Shown here: positions 25,291 to 38,084 of the stretch, one piece after another
Numbering within the stretch: the stretch's first letter is position 1
How the letters are laid out: each line of letters starts with the position of its first letter
From: Monodelphis domestica
Lineage: Eukaryota > Chordata > Mammalia > Didelphimorphia > Didelphidae
Length of the DNA stretch: 64,000 nucleotides
Assembly (NCBI RefSeq): GCF_027887165.1
Contig: NC_077227.1
Location: 536,584,293-536,648,292 of the forward strand
Direction: 5' to 3'
Notes under the pieces: model-generated
What the model was told of the DNA's origin: nothing
The model's database searches: none
What the model saw: only the letters and a program-made list of their open reading frames with translations
Translations under genes and position numbers: made by a program

Positions 25291-25299
25291 TTTTTTTTC

Positions 25300-27200
25300 C
25301 AATACTATACTTACCAAACTGAATGATGTTGAGAAAGAGAATAGCTATTATGGCCCTTTTAATTTCCACATATAGATTGCTTAGCTTTGAATTTGTACAC
25401 TTCACATTCAGTTGCAGCAAACTGAGTAACAAACAACTAATTTGTATGATGAGCCTACAAATAGCCATGGCTGGAATAGAGATTTGTATTGAGATTTGGA
25501 AGGGGCCAGCTGGAATTTTGCCTCACTTGTATATATCATATTAAATAATTAATGTGTTGGATTTACGTTTGGGCTACATTTGTCATGTTTGTCTCATTTT
25601 TGTTCATTTTGATACAAACTTTATTGTCATAGAACAAAACATAAGGATTTATGTAGGAGTTAAAATTCAGATTCATCCTGACTATTGCTCCTCTCTACCC
25701 TCCCCCCAGAATATCACCCCACCTCCCCAGGGGTATACACCCCACAGTTTGGAAAACCTGACAGTACTGGGTGAGGCCTGGCCTCTGGGATGACTTTTGA
25801 GTTTATGAAGGAATTTAGTTTGTCACTGACAAATAATCATCTTGCAGCCACTCCCCTGAAAAGGTCAGGATGAAAAGATTTCTTCAGAACTAAGGGATGG
25901 GCATTTTAATGATTTGGGTAATTCTGTGGATAAAAGGGGTAAGCAGTTGGCCCCTCCAGTCGGCTATGGAACTCATTATGAAGGACTCTGTTACCCCCAA
26001 AGGAAATGCTTTCTTTATTTCAATCCAACCACAATTTTTGAGTCCTCTATACATCAGGCAGTGCACCTAGGTGGTGTAATGGATGGTCAGGTCTGGAGTC
26101 TGGAAGACTCATACTCTTGAGTTTAAGTCTGGCCTCAGATACCTACCAGCTGGGCAAGTCATTAACCTGGTTTGTCTCAGTTTCCTCTTTTGTAAAATGA
26201 TCTGAAGAAGGAAATGGCAAACCACTGCAGTAACTTTGCCAAGAAAACCCCAAATGGTGTCATGAAGAGTTGGACACAACTGAATAACAACAAAACCTGA
26301 CAGGTATAATGCCAAGCCCTGGAAATGCAAAGACCAAAGTGACAGTGTGAATCTTAAAACTGCTCAGACTGTACCTTAGAAGATTTGATTAAGCTATTCC
26401 CCATTCTCTATAATGGAGGTACTTGGTCAGGAATGTATTAAGAACTTTAAAATCACTCTACCCTGCTCAGACAGTGCCTCGGGGGAAGATAAAGATACAA
26501 ATTCCTGATTGAACAATGAAAAGTCCCCAACTCATACTTAGAGCAAAGCAAAAACCATAAGCTAGGACTATTTTTAGATCTAATACAAAAGGGTGCTAAG
26601 TACCTATAAAGGTTAAATTAATCACTAAAAGGTCAAGCAACTTACAAAAGGCAAGCTTAGCAAGAGGTGTGAAGTTTTAGTCTACCCAGAGAAGGTGAGA
26701 ACTGAAGAGTGGTGAGAACTAAGAATGGGCAGTCCTGGGGAAAAAAAACATCTACTGTGATTGGTACATGTGAAAAATTTAGGGGAGGTGACACAAGAGA
26801 AAATTTCTTTAAAAGGAAAGGGAGTTCGAAATTGAGAGCAGTTCAGTTTGGAAGCTGAATTGGAGGGTCTCTCTGAACACTAGAGCTTGCTTGGGACGAT
26901 CTGGTGGTAAGCGATAAAAGACTGACTAGTCTCTCTTAAGGCTCAGGCCTAGGCCATTTGACCTAGGTCCTTCCTATTATTTTCTCTTTCTCTCTCTCTC
27001 CCTTCCCTTAAATTCCTTCATTTGCATTAATTAAAATCTCCATAAAACCCAGCTGACTTGGGTATTTTCATATTTGGGAATTTTTCCCATGGTGACCACT
27101 TATTTTTGATTTAAATCAAGACACTAAAAATTATCTTTACAGTTTTGGCAATTCACAGTCTTGAAACCCACATTTTCGCGGTTACAATGGAAATGGAAGA
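25300..27200. other. Gene-free stretch around a SINE
   Basis: Outside the MAR1 copy I see no gene. A T/C-rich stretch lies at 26975-27010. A block at 26400-27180 has LTR-like texture, with TTACCCATG-type motifs lacking defined ends. Confidence 0.4.
26063..26297 (+). repeat. MAR1-type SINE
   Basis: The head CCTAGGTGGTGTAATGGA, CCTCAGATACCTACCAGCTG, then TTTGCCAAGAAAACCCCAAA and GAGTTGGACACAACTGAA are typical of MAR1. Confidence 0.88.
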
Positions 27201-27204
27201 ATGA

Positions 27205-27520
27205 GAATTTATTAAGCTCTTACTATCTGCCAGGCATTATGCTAAAGAATGCAAATATTATCCTATTTGATCCTCCCAATAACCCTGGAAAGTAGGTACT
27301 ATTTTGAGATAGTGAGGTGGTGCAGTAGATAAAGTACTGTGTCTAAAGTCAGGAAAACCCGAGTTCAAATTCAGCCTCAGACATCAGACATATTACTGAC
27401 TGACCCACAGCTAATCACTTAACCCCTATCTGCCTCAGTTTCCTCAATTGTAAAATGTAAATAATTACATTAGCACTGAGAACAATGACACATAATAGGT
27501 GCTTTACAAATGCCTCTTCC
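27205..27520 (+). repeat. MIR/L2 relic followed by a marsupial SINE
   Basis: TATTAAGCTCTTACTATCTG (27210) begins an old relic. From about 27311, GTGAGGTGGTGCAGTAGATA, GAGTTCAAATTCAGCCTC and CAGTTTCCTCAATTGTAAAA mark a tRNA-type SINE ending near 27515. Confidence 0.72.
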
Positions 27521-27904
27521 CTTCCCCCATTATTGTTCCCATTTTTAATTGGGGAAACTGACGTAGAGTTTAAGTTATCCTAGGTACCTCTAGGATAGGA
27601 ATTGGACATGTTTTGTCATTGGTATGGGAGCCCCTACAAGAAATTCACTCAAAAAATGCAAGACAGGACAATCTCTACAATTTTATAGTCTTAGCAAGTT
27701 GCTTAGGACACCAAAAGGTTAAGGGACATGTCTAGGGTTACAGACTTTTTGTGTGTCAGAGTCTGGACTTGAGTCTGTCTTCCTGGCTCTGAGATCAGCA
27801 CTGCTTCTCCTATGAACAAGTTACATACAAATCAAATATAAAGTAACCTGGAAGGTGATCTGCAGGAACAAAGAGAGGTCTCTTGCAGGAAATGGCACCT
27901 GAAG

Positions 27905-28196
27905 TGTATAACTGAAAATCTGTTACCCTAAAAAAGATCTACATTTCCCGGGAGTCCACTGACTTCCTGTCACTACGTACTTCCTGTAGAAAGAAGATAT
28001 TAGGCAAGGACATGAAGGGTCCTGGCCTCTTTGGTGTCTTGGCTCCATGGTGGTTGAGTGGGATTTTTAACAGGCTGATCAACCATAGGCACGTGGTCTT
28101 TATTTTGTATCTTCTTTATTCCTTGATTTCTAATAATCATTAAGAAATCCCTTAAAATATAATTTTAATATTTGAGATCTAATTTAAATTTTTACA
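27905..28196 (+). repeat. 5' LTR of the provirus
   Basis: 292 bp, TGTATAACTG to TTTTTACA, with GGTCTTTATTTTGTATC and TCCTTGATTTCTAAT shared with the 3' LTR. Confidence 0.85.
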
Positions 28197-28260
28197 TTGA
28201 TGGCAGCCACTAGTTGGAGAAGAACCTTTCAATATTTTAAGATAGCCTAGATAATTTTTT

Positions 28261-28873
28261 TTTATTTTTTAAATTTTATTTGGTCAATTTCAAACATTAT
28301 TCCTTGGTTACAATAATCATATTCTATTCCACCCTTCCTGTTGCTGACTTGCACTTCCACTGGGTATTAAATGTGACCTTGATCAGAACCTATTTCCATG
28401 CTGTTGATGTTTGCACTGGGATGTTCCTTTAGTGTCTATATCCCCAATCATATCCCCCTTGACCCATGTAATCAAGCAGTTGTTTTTCTTCTGTGTTTCT
28501 ACTACCACAGTTTTCCCTCTGAATATGGATAGTGTTCTTTCTCATAGATCCCTCTGGGTTGTTCAGGATCACTGCATTGCCACTAATGGAGAAGTCCATT
28601 ACATTCGATTGTACCACAGTATATTGGTCTCTGTGTACAATGTTCTCCTGGTTCTGCTCTTTTCAATCTGCATCACTTCCTGGAGGTGTTTCCAGTTCCC
28701 ATGGAATTCCTCCACTTTATTATTCCTTTGAGTACAATAGTATTCCATCACCAACATAAACCACAATTTGTTCAGCCATTCCCCAATTGAAGGGCATCCC
28801 CTCATTTTCCAATTTTTTGCCACCACAAAGAGCACAGCTATGAATATTCTTGCACATGTATTTTTCCTTATTA
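28261..28873 (-). mobile_element. LINE-1 3' end within the provirus interior
   Basis: On the - strand it runs from the ORF2 C-terminus ([20 protein letters not shown]) into the 3' UTR and an A-rich end at the left. It is flanked by CTA(G/A)ATAATTTTTT at about 28247 and 28874, a target duplication. Confidence 0.85.
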
Positions 28874-29095
28874 CTAAATAATTTTTTAAAGCCATGTTTC
28901 TCCTGCCAAGGCTTATTCCCCTCTCCCCCCAAGTCACAAACTCCAAGAGAACTCTAAACTCTCTTTGGAGCGGCTGCCTTACTTCTTCAGTCCCTACTTT
29001 TTGCCCAGTCGCCCTCCCTATGGGCCCTGCTGTTTTCAGTTTGAGGATTCTTGCCCATCTGCTTGAGTCCATGTTCCTGTTCCTCATTCCTCATT

Positions 29096-29099
29096 GCTG

Positions 29100-29131
<32 letters not shown>

Positions 29132-29140
29132 AGCTCCTGA
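29096..29140. repeat. (GCTCCT)n hexanucleotide run in the provirus interior
   Basis: Six to seven units. In one + strand frame the run reads Pro-Ala repeats. It lies where a proline-rich gag segment could be, but the assignment is speculative. Confidence 0.7.
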
Positions 29141-31807
29141 TCTTCTTGATCCCAATCACTCATCCTCCTGCTCCAGCCCAGCCCCAGATCTCTGGCCCCC
29201 CACCCCAAATGCTGCCACTATATCTTTGGAACTCACAAACTTGGAGCCACTTTCTGGGCAGCAGCTGGTAAAAACCAGGGTGTAGTTTCCTTAGGCAATG
29301 GTTAGCCTCCTAACTTCCTCTCCACATGGCTGGGGAAACAAACTGCTACCTAGCATTTTATCTAATGGGGGGGGGGGAAGGGGAAGGGAAGAAAGAAGTT
29401 ACTCTTCCAAAGAGGAAGTAAATTACAAGCATGGTGCACTCTTTGAAAGAGCAGTGCACTGCCTATTTAAAAAAGCTTCCAGCTTTAGGATTTTTTTTTT
29501 CATGAGTGCACTGATCCTTTTACTTATCTTGCCTGAGATTCAGGGGAGAAATTCATCTCCCTACAACCCTTTGCCATTTGGGCTTGCTCAGTCTTTAAAA
29601 TTCATCCAGTTTGGAATTCCTCAAACCCATATTCTCCCTCACTATGGGAAATTCTAGAGCCTTTCTGAACTTTAAAGAGTCTGGAGGTGAAATTTTTAAG
29701 CCTTTTCAGACTACACTGTTTTATGAAAGTCTCTGTATTTTATTGTATTTTGCTGATTGTTTTGTTTAAAATTTAATTTTACTATTCTGTTACACTGAAT
29801 CATTTTAATCTACTGTGTTTTAACTGTTAGATATATTCTGTTACTTTTCCCCCTATAACTATACTGAACAAAATATTGTAAAATATTGTAAAAAACCTAT
29901 TAAACAGATTTTTTTCAATTTCATATTTGTTAATTGTCACATAGATGATGGATGGACTCAACCTGGCTAACAACCTTTGAAAAATTTAATGAACTAAGAA
30001 TTTAAATGGTAATTCTAAGGGTTTTTTGGAAATAATTTTAATTAACTAGTAGTTTCTAAATGGATGATTTTTAAAATATATTATAAAGAATGTTTTATTA
30101 AAGGTAGAGAAACAAAGAAATGTTCCTGCCAAGGTGTTTATATGAAGCAGGAAGCCAAAAAGAGCTCCTGAAAAAACTCTTCAGTTTAATTTACTTCCAC
30201 CAGAACAATCTAGATTTCTTGGTGATGATCGAGACCCAAATAAGTTTTACTTTGTTTAAAAATTTGTTTGCCAAGGTTGAAAGATTTGCTACATCTGTAA
30301 AAATTGTGACAAATATCCATCAGTTTATAGGTTGATTTTTTTTGTCATATAGCAACTTAAATGAAATATGATAGTAGGTTTGTTTGCTATTATAATTAAC
30401 TGGGCTATTGTGAATTTTGGGGACTTTGGTACTTTTTTGAATATGCATTATATACTGTATTACTGTTTTATTCTGAAAATCATTTGTACTCACACAGTGG
30501 TTAAGTTAAAAAGGAAATGGATCTCATTTTTTTGGTGAGAAACCTTTGTATTCTACCTCTCCTTGGCTGATACAGTGTGTCAATGATTGTAAGCTATATA
30601 TTTTTGATTTTTTAAAACTCTTATTGTTTTTGCTTGCATGTGCAATATACTATTTCAGCTTTATTTTTCTCTATTTTTTTGTATTTGAAGCACATGTCAA
30701 CAGTATTGAGATTTTTCTTTAATTTTTTTTATTTTGCATTAATATAAGTTTAAAATACATTTATTCTAATATTAATGCATACTCTAAAAGCTTTAGACTA
30801 TAAAAATGATGCCATTGATTGTTTAAAAAAATTATTGGACTTTGCTTAATGATTTTTGTCTGATTCCAGGAGAAGGGAATACAAAAAGAGACATTGCATA
30901 GTGCCAATTGAGCATAAGGTCAAAGAGACCAACCAATCCCAAAGGGATTGATGAAATTTTGAGCCAAGACAAGAGGACTTGAATTTGTTTGGGGTTCGAG
31001 ATTGTAGCTGTTTTGACAGATATCAAAGGCAGGTCTTTCTTGTCCCACATTCTACCAAGTATCTCAAATTTAGCTTCTAACTGGCTCCTATAATCTAGTC
31101 CCTATTTTGTCTTTCACTGTGTGGCAAAACTTTCTGTAGTCCTGGCTGCTGATTGGGTAAATACATAATTGCTTAAATCACTTAAATTGGGCCCTGATTC
31201 AAGGACTTGTTATAGTCCTATTTTTCCTTTATTTAGAATTTATACACACAAGACTTTGGTAGTCTATATTTCATCTGCAAATTATTTTCTCTTTTATTTG
31301 GATTTTTTTTTTTATGTTTTTGATTTCTCTCACCAATTGATTCATATACCTCATAACTCCGTCATGCATTCCTAAGTGATCCCTGTGTTTTTCAATACCC
31401 TTGTTGGGGGGGGGGATGTATTATTATTATTATTATTCTAAATTGCAAAGTTTAAATTATTTTTGAGAGTAATTTTATGATAAAAAACACACTACCTCTC
31501 CAAATCCAGAAAGTGAACTGTTTGGAGAAGGCACCATTTAGATGCCTGCATAGACCACACACTGCACCAGAAGATCCAGAGTGAACTTTGGGATGTGGTG
31601 ATTTGAACTGTGCAGGATTTAATGCATTTGTTTTGTATCTATACTCTTATAAGGGGACTGCCCCCTAACTGGCTTTTTGTCAATGCATCTAGCAATCATT
31701 GGTTTTGTTCCCTTTTCCTCTTATCCCCAAATTATTGTAATTTCAAAGTTGGTTATGTTTACAAGATCTATTGGAGAGACTAGTCTTCCACGGATCTCAG
31801 GGGGAAA

Positions 31808-32358
31808 TGTATAATTAAAAATCTCTTACTCTAAAAAAGAACTACATTTCCTGGGAGCCCACTGACTTCCTGTTGTTACATACTTCCTATAGACAGGGGA
31901 TATTAGGCAAGGATGTCAAGGGTCCTGGCCTCTTTGGCATCTTGGTAGTGAGTAGGATTTTTTTTTAATTAGTTTAGTCAATTTATAACATTATTGCTTG
32001 GTTACAATAATCACATTATTTCCTTCCCTCCCCTTCACCCACCCTTCTTGCAGCCAATGTGCAATTTCATTGGGTATTACTTGTATCCTTGATAAGAACC
32101 TATTTCCATGTTGTTGATGTTTGTACAAAGATGTTCATTTAGAGTCTACAACCCCAACCATATCCCTTCAATCCATGTATTCAAGCAGTTGTTTTTCTTC
32201 TGTGTTTCTACTGGTGAGTAGGATTTTCAACAGGCTGACTAGCCATGAACATGTGGTCTTTATTTTGTATCCTCTTTATTCCTTGATTTCTAATGATCAT
32301 TAAGAAATCCCTTAAAATATAGCATTTTAATATTTGAGAACTAATTTTAATTTTTACA
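31808..32358 (+). repeat. 3' LTR of the provirus, split by a LINE-1 insert
   Basis: The left part is 31808 to about 31960 and the right part about 32212-32358, matching the two halves of the 5' LTR in order. Confidence 0.85.
31963..32212 (-). mobile_element. LINE-1 3' end within the 3' LTR
   Basis: About 250 bp, 5'-truncated, with a poly(T) start on the + strand. GTGAGTAGGATTTT flanks it on both sides (31948 and 32214). Confidence 0.85.
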
Positions 32359-32729
32359 GAAGGAAGCCTTGAAGGAAAAGAAGGGATTCCAAAAGGTGGC
32401 AAGGACATATTCTAGGCATGTCACAGCCCAGGTAGAAGCAAGGAGACCAGGAGATGAAGGATAATGTGTGAGGAGCAATAAGCAAGCTGGTACAACTATG
32501 ACTTAAAGATCATGAAGGAGAACAGTATATAAGTACACTGGAAAGTTAAGAAGGGGCCAGGTTGCAAATAACTTTTCATGCCAAACTGAAGAGTTTATAT
32601 ATATTTTAAATCTTCCCTCATTTTCTTCTTTTAATACACTGAAATTCAAGAAACATTTATTAAGGGTCTTCTAGATGCAAAGTAAGCACTGAGTAGAAAA
32701 AGATAAAAATGGCATAGCTCCTTGGAAGT

Positions 32730-32905
32730 AAGGAAACAGGTATTTATAAAGCACCTACTATGTGCTAGTTACTATATAATGTGCCTTGCAAATATTATCT
32801 AATTTGACCCTCACTACAGCCCTAGGAGATATCTTCATTTTTACAGTTGAGGAAACTGAGGCAAACAAAGCTCAAGTGGTCTGCAGCTAGTGAATGTCTG
32901 AAGTC
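32730..32905 (+). repeat. MIR/L2-type relic
   Basis: TTATAAAGCACCTACTATGT, AGTTGAGGAAACTGAGGC and CTGCAGCTAGTGAATGTC in order. Confidence 0.72.
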
Positions 32906-32969
32906 AAATTTGAGCTTGTCTTCTTAATTCCTAATCTACCACCTCCCTGCCTCCCTGCCCCTGTTGAGT

Positions 32970-33245
32970 TTATGTCATTCTTCCTTCCCTCTCACCCCCT
33001 TTTTGTCCTTTTCTTTTCCTCTCCTTCCTTCCTTTTTTCACCTTTCTTTCCCTCCTTTATCTTCTTCCTTGTCTTCTCTTCCTTCCTTCTACTACTTCCT
33101 TTCTCTTTTTTCTTTTTTCTTCTTACTCCCTGTTGTTGTCCTTTCTTTCCTTTCCTTCTTGCTTTTTAACCTCTCACCTTTCTATTTGTTTTTCTTGTCT
33201 TTGACCAACATTCTTTCTTCCTTCCTTGACTATTCCTTTCCTTCC
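32970..33245 (+). repeat. Long polypyrimidine (CT-rich) tract
   Basis: About 275 bp almost free of A and G on the + strand, made of CTTCC/TTTCT units. It accounts for the long Phe/Leu/Ser-rich open frames here, which are not genes. Confidence 0.9.
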
Positions 33246-33249
33246 TCAA

Positions 33250-34260
33250 TCATTTCCAATACTGGTCTGGCAGGGGTTTTTAACCATTCTATGTGCCATG
33301 CATCATTTTGGAGGCTTGGTGAAACTGTGGTTTGTTGCCTATAATCTTAATTTCAGTTAGAGGTTAATAAAAATAAAGATATAATTTTTCCCTATCCAAA
33401 TTCATGGATTCCTGAAATCTACCTATGCTCCTATGTGATTTGGTGGACCCCAACTTAAGAATTCCTACTCTATAATATTTTTTCTCTTTCATTGAAACAC
33501 ATTCCTTTCCCCTCATTACCTATATCCTTGTCCTCCCTAGAATAATAAAAGGAACTCCATCCCATACCCAGGTTCTCTTCTGAGTAGGGACCAACACAAC
33601 CCTTTTTACCCTTGAAGCCATGAATCTCACAGTAGTTGAAGCATCCTGCTTTCTGTCAGGTACCACCCCAGCTGCTGCCATTAGAGGGGTGGAAGCTGAT
33701 GGAAACAGAAGAGGTGTGGACAGTCTCAGTTGAAGGCTATTTGGAAGGTCAGCATCATCAGCCATGGGTGAGCCTCACTAGGGCTTGGCTGTCCACCCAC
33801 ATATCTCTAGTTTCCTCTGTTTTGAGGAACTCCCTTCTCTAGAAGCTGTGAGCACTCCACGAAGTCACACCAGCCCTTTCTAAACATCTCCCCAAACATC
33901 AAAGATGCTGGGTGGTGCAAGGTGGTGGCATGGCCACTCTTGGCAAACCCCTTCACAAGTGACGACACAGGCCTTTCACAGGACTCAGATATCTGTGCTT
34001 GGGCTTAGGACGCACCCTCAGGAAGCTGGGATTATGCAAGTTCCACCAGTCCTCTTGACAAAAGTTATTCCCCAGCACATGGGTGGAAGAAATCTTTCGT
34101 GACCTGGGGCTTCCCCAAGGTGTGCCCCATAACAGGGGTAACACCCCATAGCAAGGGCCAGGGTGGAGCCAGACTCAAAATGGGACAGCAGTAAAGCCCA
34201 GCAGAGGTGCTGCTACAACTTGTCAGGAAGGGAGGCAGCCACAAAGAGCTCAAAAGCAGC
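33250..34260. other. Gene-free, moderately GC-rich stretch
   Basis: Several short frames on both strands, none resembling a protein I know. Nothing supports an exon. Confidence 0.5.
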
Positions 34261-34284
34261 AACACACACAAAAATGATTAGTTT

Positions 34285-34480
34285 AAGGACACGGGTTTTA
34301 AGGTCAAAAGAGCTAGGTTGGAATCCTAGCATCTACATTGCCTATCTCTGTGACCCTGGGCAAACCACTTTACCTCTTTAGACTTCAATATTCTACTGTA
34401 TAAAAATGGGCATAATATTACATGAACTATCTGCCTCACAAAGGTGCTATAATGGACATGCTGTATAAATCTTAAAGATA
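34285..34480 (+). repeat. MIR relic
   Basis: CTGTGACCCTGGGCAAACCAC, CTTCAATATTCTACTG and AAAATGGGCATAATATTA give MIR order. Confidence 0.7.
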
Positions 34481-34777
34481 AAACATATACAGGTGCATGA
34501 GTATGTATGCATACATGAGTATACATGTGTGTTTATAGTGTGTGTATATATGTATATAATTGCCATTATTACTTTAGCAAATGACTAGACTTCTTTTGGC
34601 CCAGATTATTTCATGAGTTTCCAAAAGGAGAGGAGCTAACTAATATAGAAAAAAGATGCGAGTCATCACTCTAATTTTGGATATCACTTGAGGAGCAAAT
34701 GGGTCAAGTAACTTGCCCATGATCACATAGCCAAACTAGCTCTGAAGGCAGTTCATAAAAGAAAAACTCTTTAAATA

Positions 34778-34859
34778 CAGGGTGTCCCAAAAAAGTTTTG
34801 AAGCAGTTTTTAGCTATTAGATTTTAAAATGTCTTTGCCATGAGACTTTTGGGTTTTTG
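34778..34859. mobile_element. Possible mariner-type miniature element
   Basis: CAGGGTGTCCCAAAAAAGTT on the left pairs loosely with the right end GACTTTTGGGTTTTTG read in reverse. TA dinucleotides lie at both borders. The inner part TTAGCTATTAGATTTTAAAA could form the hairpin loop. The outer match is poor. Confidence 0.4.
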
Positions 34860-35059
34860 TATGTGGATAAATTAATTTGTTTGTGCATTACATTAAATTC
34901 CCAGGAAACTCCCACTTTCCCTCTCCTCCCTATACTAGAGAAGGCATCATTTGACAAAAAAGATATATGTATATATAAAACTACATCTTGCTTGTTTCTA
35001 TTCATCAATTCTTTCTCTGAGGGTAGATATATACAAATTATTCTTCTAATAGTAGTTCT

Positions 35060-35285
35060 AATGTTGTAGATAATGTTCTCTTGGCTCTGCTCTTTTGACT
35101 TTTAATAACTTCATGTGAGTCTTTCTATGTTTTTCCAAAATTAAACTGTTCACCATTTCTTACAGCACAGTAGTATTCCATCACAATCATATGCCACAAC
35201 TTGTTCGGTCATTACTCAATTGATGGGCATCCATCACATAGAGACCTACTATGGTCTATTTATCAATAATGGCAGCATTGATGGA
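35060..35285 (-). mobile_element. LINE-1 ORF2/3' fragment, antisense
   Basis: TGTTCTCTTGGCTCTGCTCT, GTAGTATTCCATCACAATCA and TTGATGGGCATCC correspond to the complement of the ORF2 C-terminal region. Confidence 0.78.
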
Positions 35286-35289
35286 AAGG

Positions 35290-36870
35290 CAAGTATATAG
35301 GGTCATACATGAGAGGGTATGGATTTACAGACCTGTAGAAGCAGAGCGGTACTGAACCTGATGAGATCACAGATCCATATAAGAATCACCACCCAAGAGC
35401 CTTAGAATAAGAGCTAGGAGAATTAGGTTCAGGTCTTATCTATGCTATTTGATAGGTGAATGATTTTAGATAAACCATTCTACAAGCCATTTTAAAATGG
35501 CCAGGATTCATCAAGGGTTTGCAGAGAGATAATGAGCATGAAAACACTTTGCTAAGGATGAAATATTACACAAATTTAAAATATTGTTGTAAAATAAACT
35601 TCAAATTCTATTTTTTAGAATTTATTTCACTATTCCTCTATTCTCTATTAATTGATATTTGAGGAAGATATGAATATATACAGAAAACATTTTTAAGGTG
35701 TGCATTTAAATAGGATGTAATTTACTCATCAATTTATCTTCCTGTATCAAATTCATCCTTCTCATCACATTGCATAAGACTACCTTGTGGAACTTCCCTT
35801 TTGTGTGAGTCAGCTAGCAGACTCAGGTGCTTAACTCTCAAAGAAAGTTTGCCTCAAGCAGTAGGAGTAAAGGCAATTACATTTCAGTCACTTCCACTTT
35901 TTTTTTTCATGAGGACAGATAGGCCAAATTGGGCAAGGTTGTACATACCTGGAGTGACAGTGTGGTGTGTATATGGGTGTGGGAGGAGGAAATCTTGCTA
36001 TTGAGAATGATATGGGGGGGGGGGGGAAGGCAACTACAGACCAAACGAATGACTTAAGCCTTTAGATTCTGATTGTCAATAATTTTATGTAAGTAACCAT
36101 ATACAGATCAGCCATTGTTCTGCAACTTATATTATTTGCAAGTTCCCTATACCAATGAGGTCAGAGGTCCAGACCACCACTACCACATTCTCTTTCTTTA
36201 AGTTTACATGCATATATGCATGTGACTGTAATAGATGTGTACACATGTATATATGTGATTTTATTTACATGTTAGAGATAATACTTTTTACTGTCCTGTT
36301 GCATATCTGATCTTTTCAGGGGACCCCACTGTGCTTGTAGGCTTTCTACTCTAAGATTCTAGCCATTTGTAAGTTTTGCTTATGTGGGTCTTTGTCTCTA
36401 TAAGGTATACGAGAGGCTTTGCAAGGACAGCCAGGAGCTGACCCAGGCCCTCTTTTCAACTGTAATGCTCAAAGACTCCAACATATAGATCTAGAAGTGA
36501 AGCAAAAGATAGAATTTCCTTAACTGGTGAATTAAAACATTAGAAAGTCCAAAGCAGAGATCAGGAAGCAAAGTTCAGAGATATCACCTCAGAAGGATGC
36601 TTTAAGACTAGTGGTGCTTGTTTTTCTATGGATGCCTAATGGATGACATTTGAGGTCAATATAGGCTTCTGGTCTAGAACATGTCAGAGGACCCGAAGGT
36701 ATGTGCCCTTTGAAGAAAGTGGAACCAACAGCCATGGAGGCCATCCAGCATTTGCATCTTCATGCCCTTAATTTATTTCTAGAACATAACCTTGAACAAA
36801 ACTTATCCAGATATATGAATTGTATAGGGTTGTTCTCTTACCTCCAGTATTAAGGCCACAGGCTTATGAT
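35290..36870. other. Gene-free stretch
   Basis: A faint MIR relic lies at 35400-35570 and a G run at 36013-36026. Nothing else is recognisable. Confidence 0.45.
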
Positions 36871-36878
36871 GTAACTCT

Positions 36879-37849
36879 TGTTACAAGGGAATCACTTTAA
36901 AAGACTGATATATATTAATTTAAGGTCGCCAAGGAATTCAGCTATGTAATTCCTAAATGAAAACTGAAGTCAGCAGTCAATCTTTTATGGAGTTTAATTA
37001 CAATAGGAGGAAGTAATTAGAGAGAGAGAGAGAGAGAAAAGGGAGAGAAGGAAATAGGGCTTAAATACCCCTTCTGTTTAGGCTGGGCCAAAAGGCCCAA
37101 GCCCTTAGATAGCTGGGGCAAAGAAAAGAGATCAGTCCCTATTACTCACGTGACCAAAATGGAGAAACAGTCTCAGAGGCCCCCACCTTCAGCTTCCTTC
37201 AGAGCAAGCTTCTCAGAGCACACTCCCACCACTCAGACAAACTCCTCAACCACCACCTCGAGTCTTCAGACCCCCCTATCCTTAAGGAAACCATCCAAGT
37301 TCCCTCCCCTCAGTCCTCACATCTACCAATCCCCTGTCCATCAATTTCCCTGTGCCAATGGAGGCTCTAGCTTAACCCAGGACCACCCAGAGGTCTGGCT
37401 TTGCACATGTCTGTTGAAGGTCATATTTTCAAATAATTAAATCTTTGATCCTTTGCTACAGCCCTTTCTAAATCCTGTTAACCTGAGTAGGGTAGAGATT
37501 GAAATAATTAAATTTTGATCTAGGCTGCAGCCCTTACTCAATCCTGTTAGGACTGAATAGGGTGGAGATTGATTCCAAGTATCTCCATTGTATCAATTCT
37601 AAAATCAATCATGACTCAAAGAAATTCCTGTTCTATGCTTAAGCATAGGTCAAAGTCCTTTCCATTGTTCAGCAAAGGGGTTCTGTCCTAAAGTAATCTT
37701 AAGAAGGGAAGGAGAAGGAACCTCCCATGCCAATGGGATTCACATTCCAATAGTCAAGACCCACTATCAATAGGAAATTTTTCAAGTATGAAATTTCCCA
37801 ATGGTGAACTTTCCAACATTTATAAGTCTAAGAAATTTTGAGGTTTACA
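36879..37849 (+). mobile_element. Solo LTR, copy 3 of four, with duplicated poly(A) region
   Basis: It starts TGTTACAAGG, ends GGTTTACA, and is flanked by CTCT (36875-36878, 37850-37853). It has a short (GA)n run at 37019-37036. The poly(A)-region repeat starts at 37432 and again at 37503, as in the copy at 21473, so the two form one subfamily. Confidence 0.88.
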
Positions 37850-38084
37850 CTCTGAATAATGGAGTATGGTCAAAAGAGACTGGTCAGCTCTTGGTACAGA
37901 CACTGGCAGGTTCTGAAAGCAGTGCCCATTCAGGGTTCTGAAAAACAGGATAGTATTTTGTGAAAGCATATTCTTTTTAAGATATAGTTAAAAGTTCTAG
38001 AAATTAAAATAATAACATTTTAGATCTGGACCTTTGAGTGTCTCTAATCCTTTATCCTCATTCTACAAATGAGCAGACTGAGTC

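Larger units (their letters stand above)
27905..32358 (+). mobile_element. Small two-LTR provirus with nested LINE-1 insertions
   Basis: The 5' LTR is 27905-28196 and the 3' LTR 31808-32358. Both start TGTATAA and end TTTTTACA, and the pair is flanked by GAAG (27901-27904, 32359-32362). A polypurine stretch CAGGGGGAAA precedes the 3' LTR. Net of its LINE-1 insert the 3' LTR is about 298 bp. By eye the LTRs differ at roughly one base in eight, so it is old. The interior is about 3.6 kb including one LINE-1 piece, with no recognisable pol; it looks broken or nonautonomous from the start. Confidence 0.82.

Noticed and set aside
28894-29285. Frames with Leu and Pro-Ala runs in the provirus
   Set aside because: They come from a (GCTCCT)n run; I could not assign a gag product with confidence.
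32894-33344. Long Phe/Leu/Ser-rich frames that look membrane-like
   Set aside because: They are translations of a CT-rich simple tract.
33520-34271. Possible processed pseudogene in the moderately GC-rich stretch
   Set aside because: No frame on either strand resembles a known protein, and there is no A-tail or target duplication.
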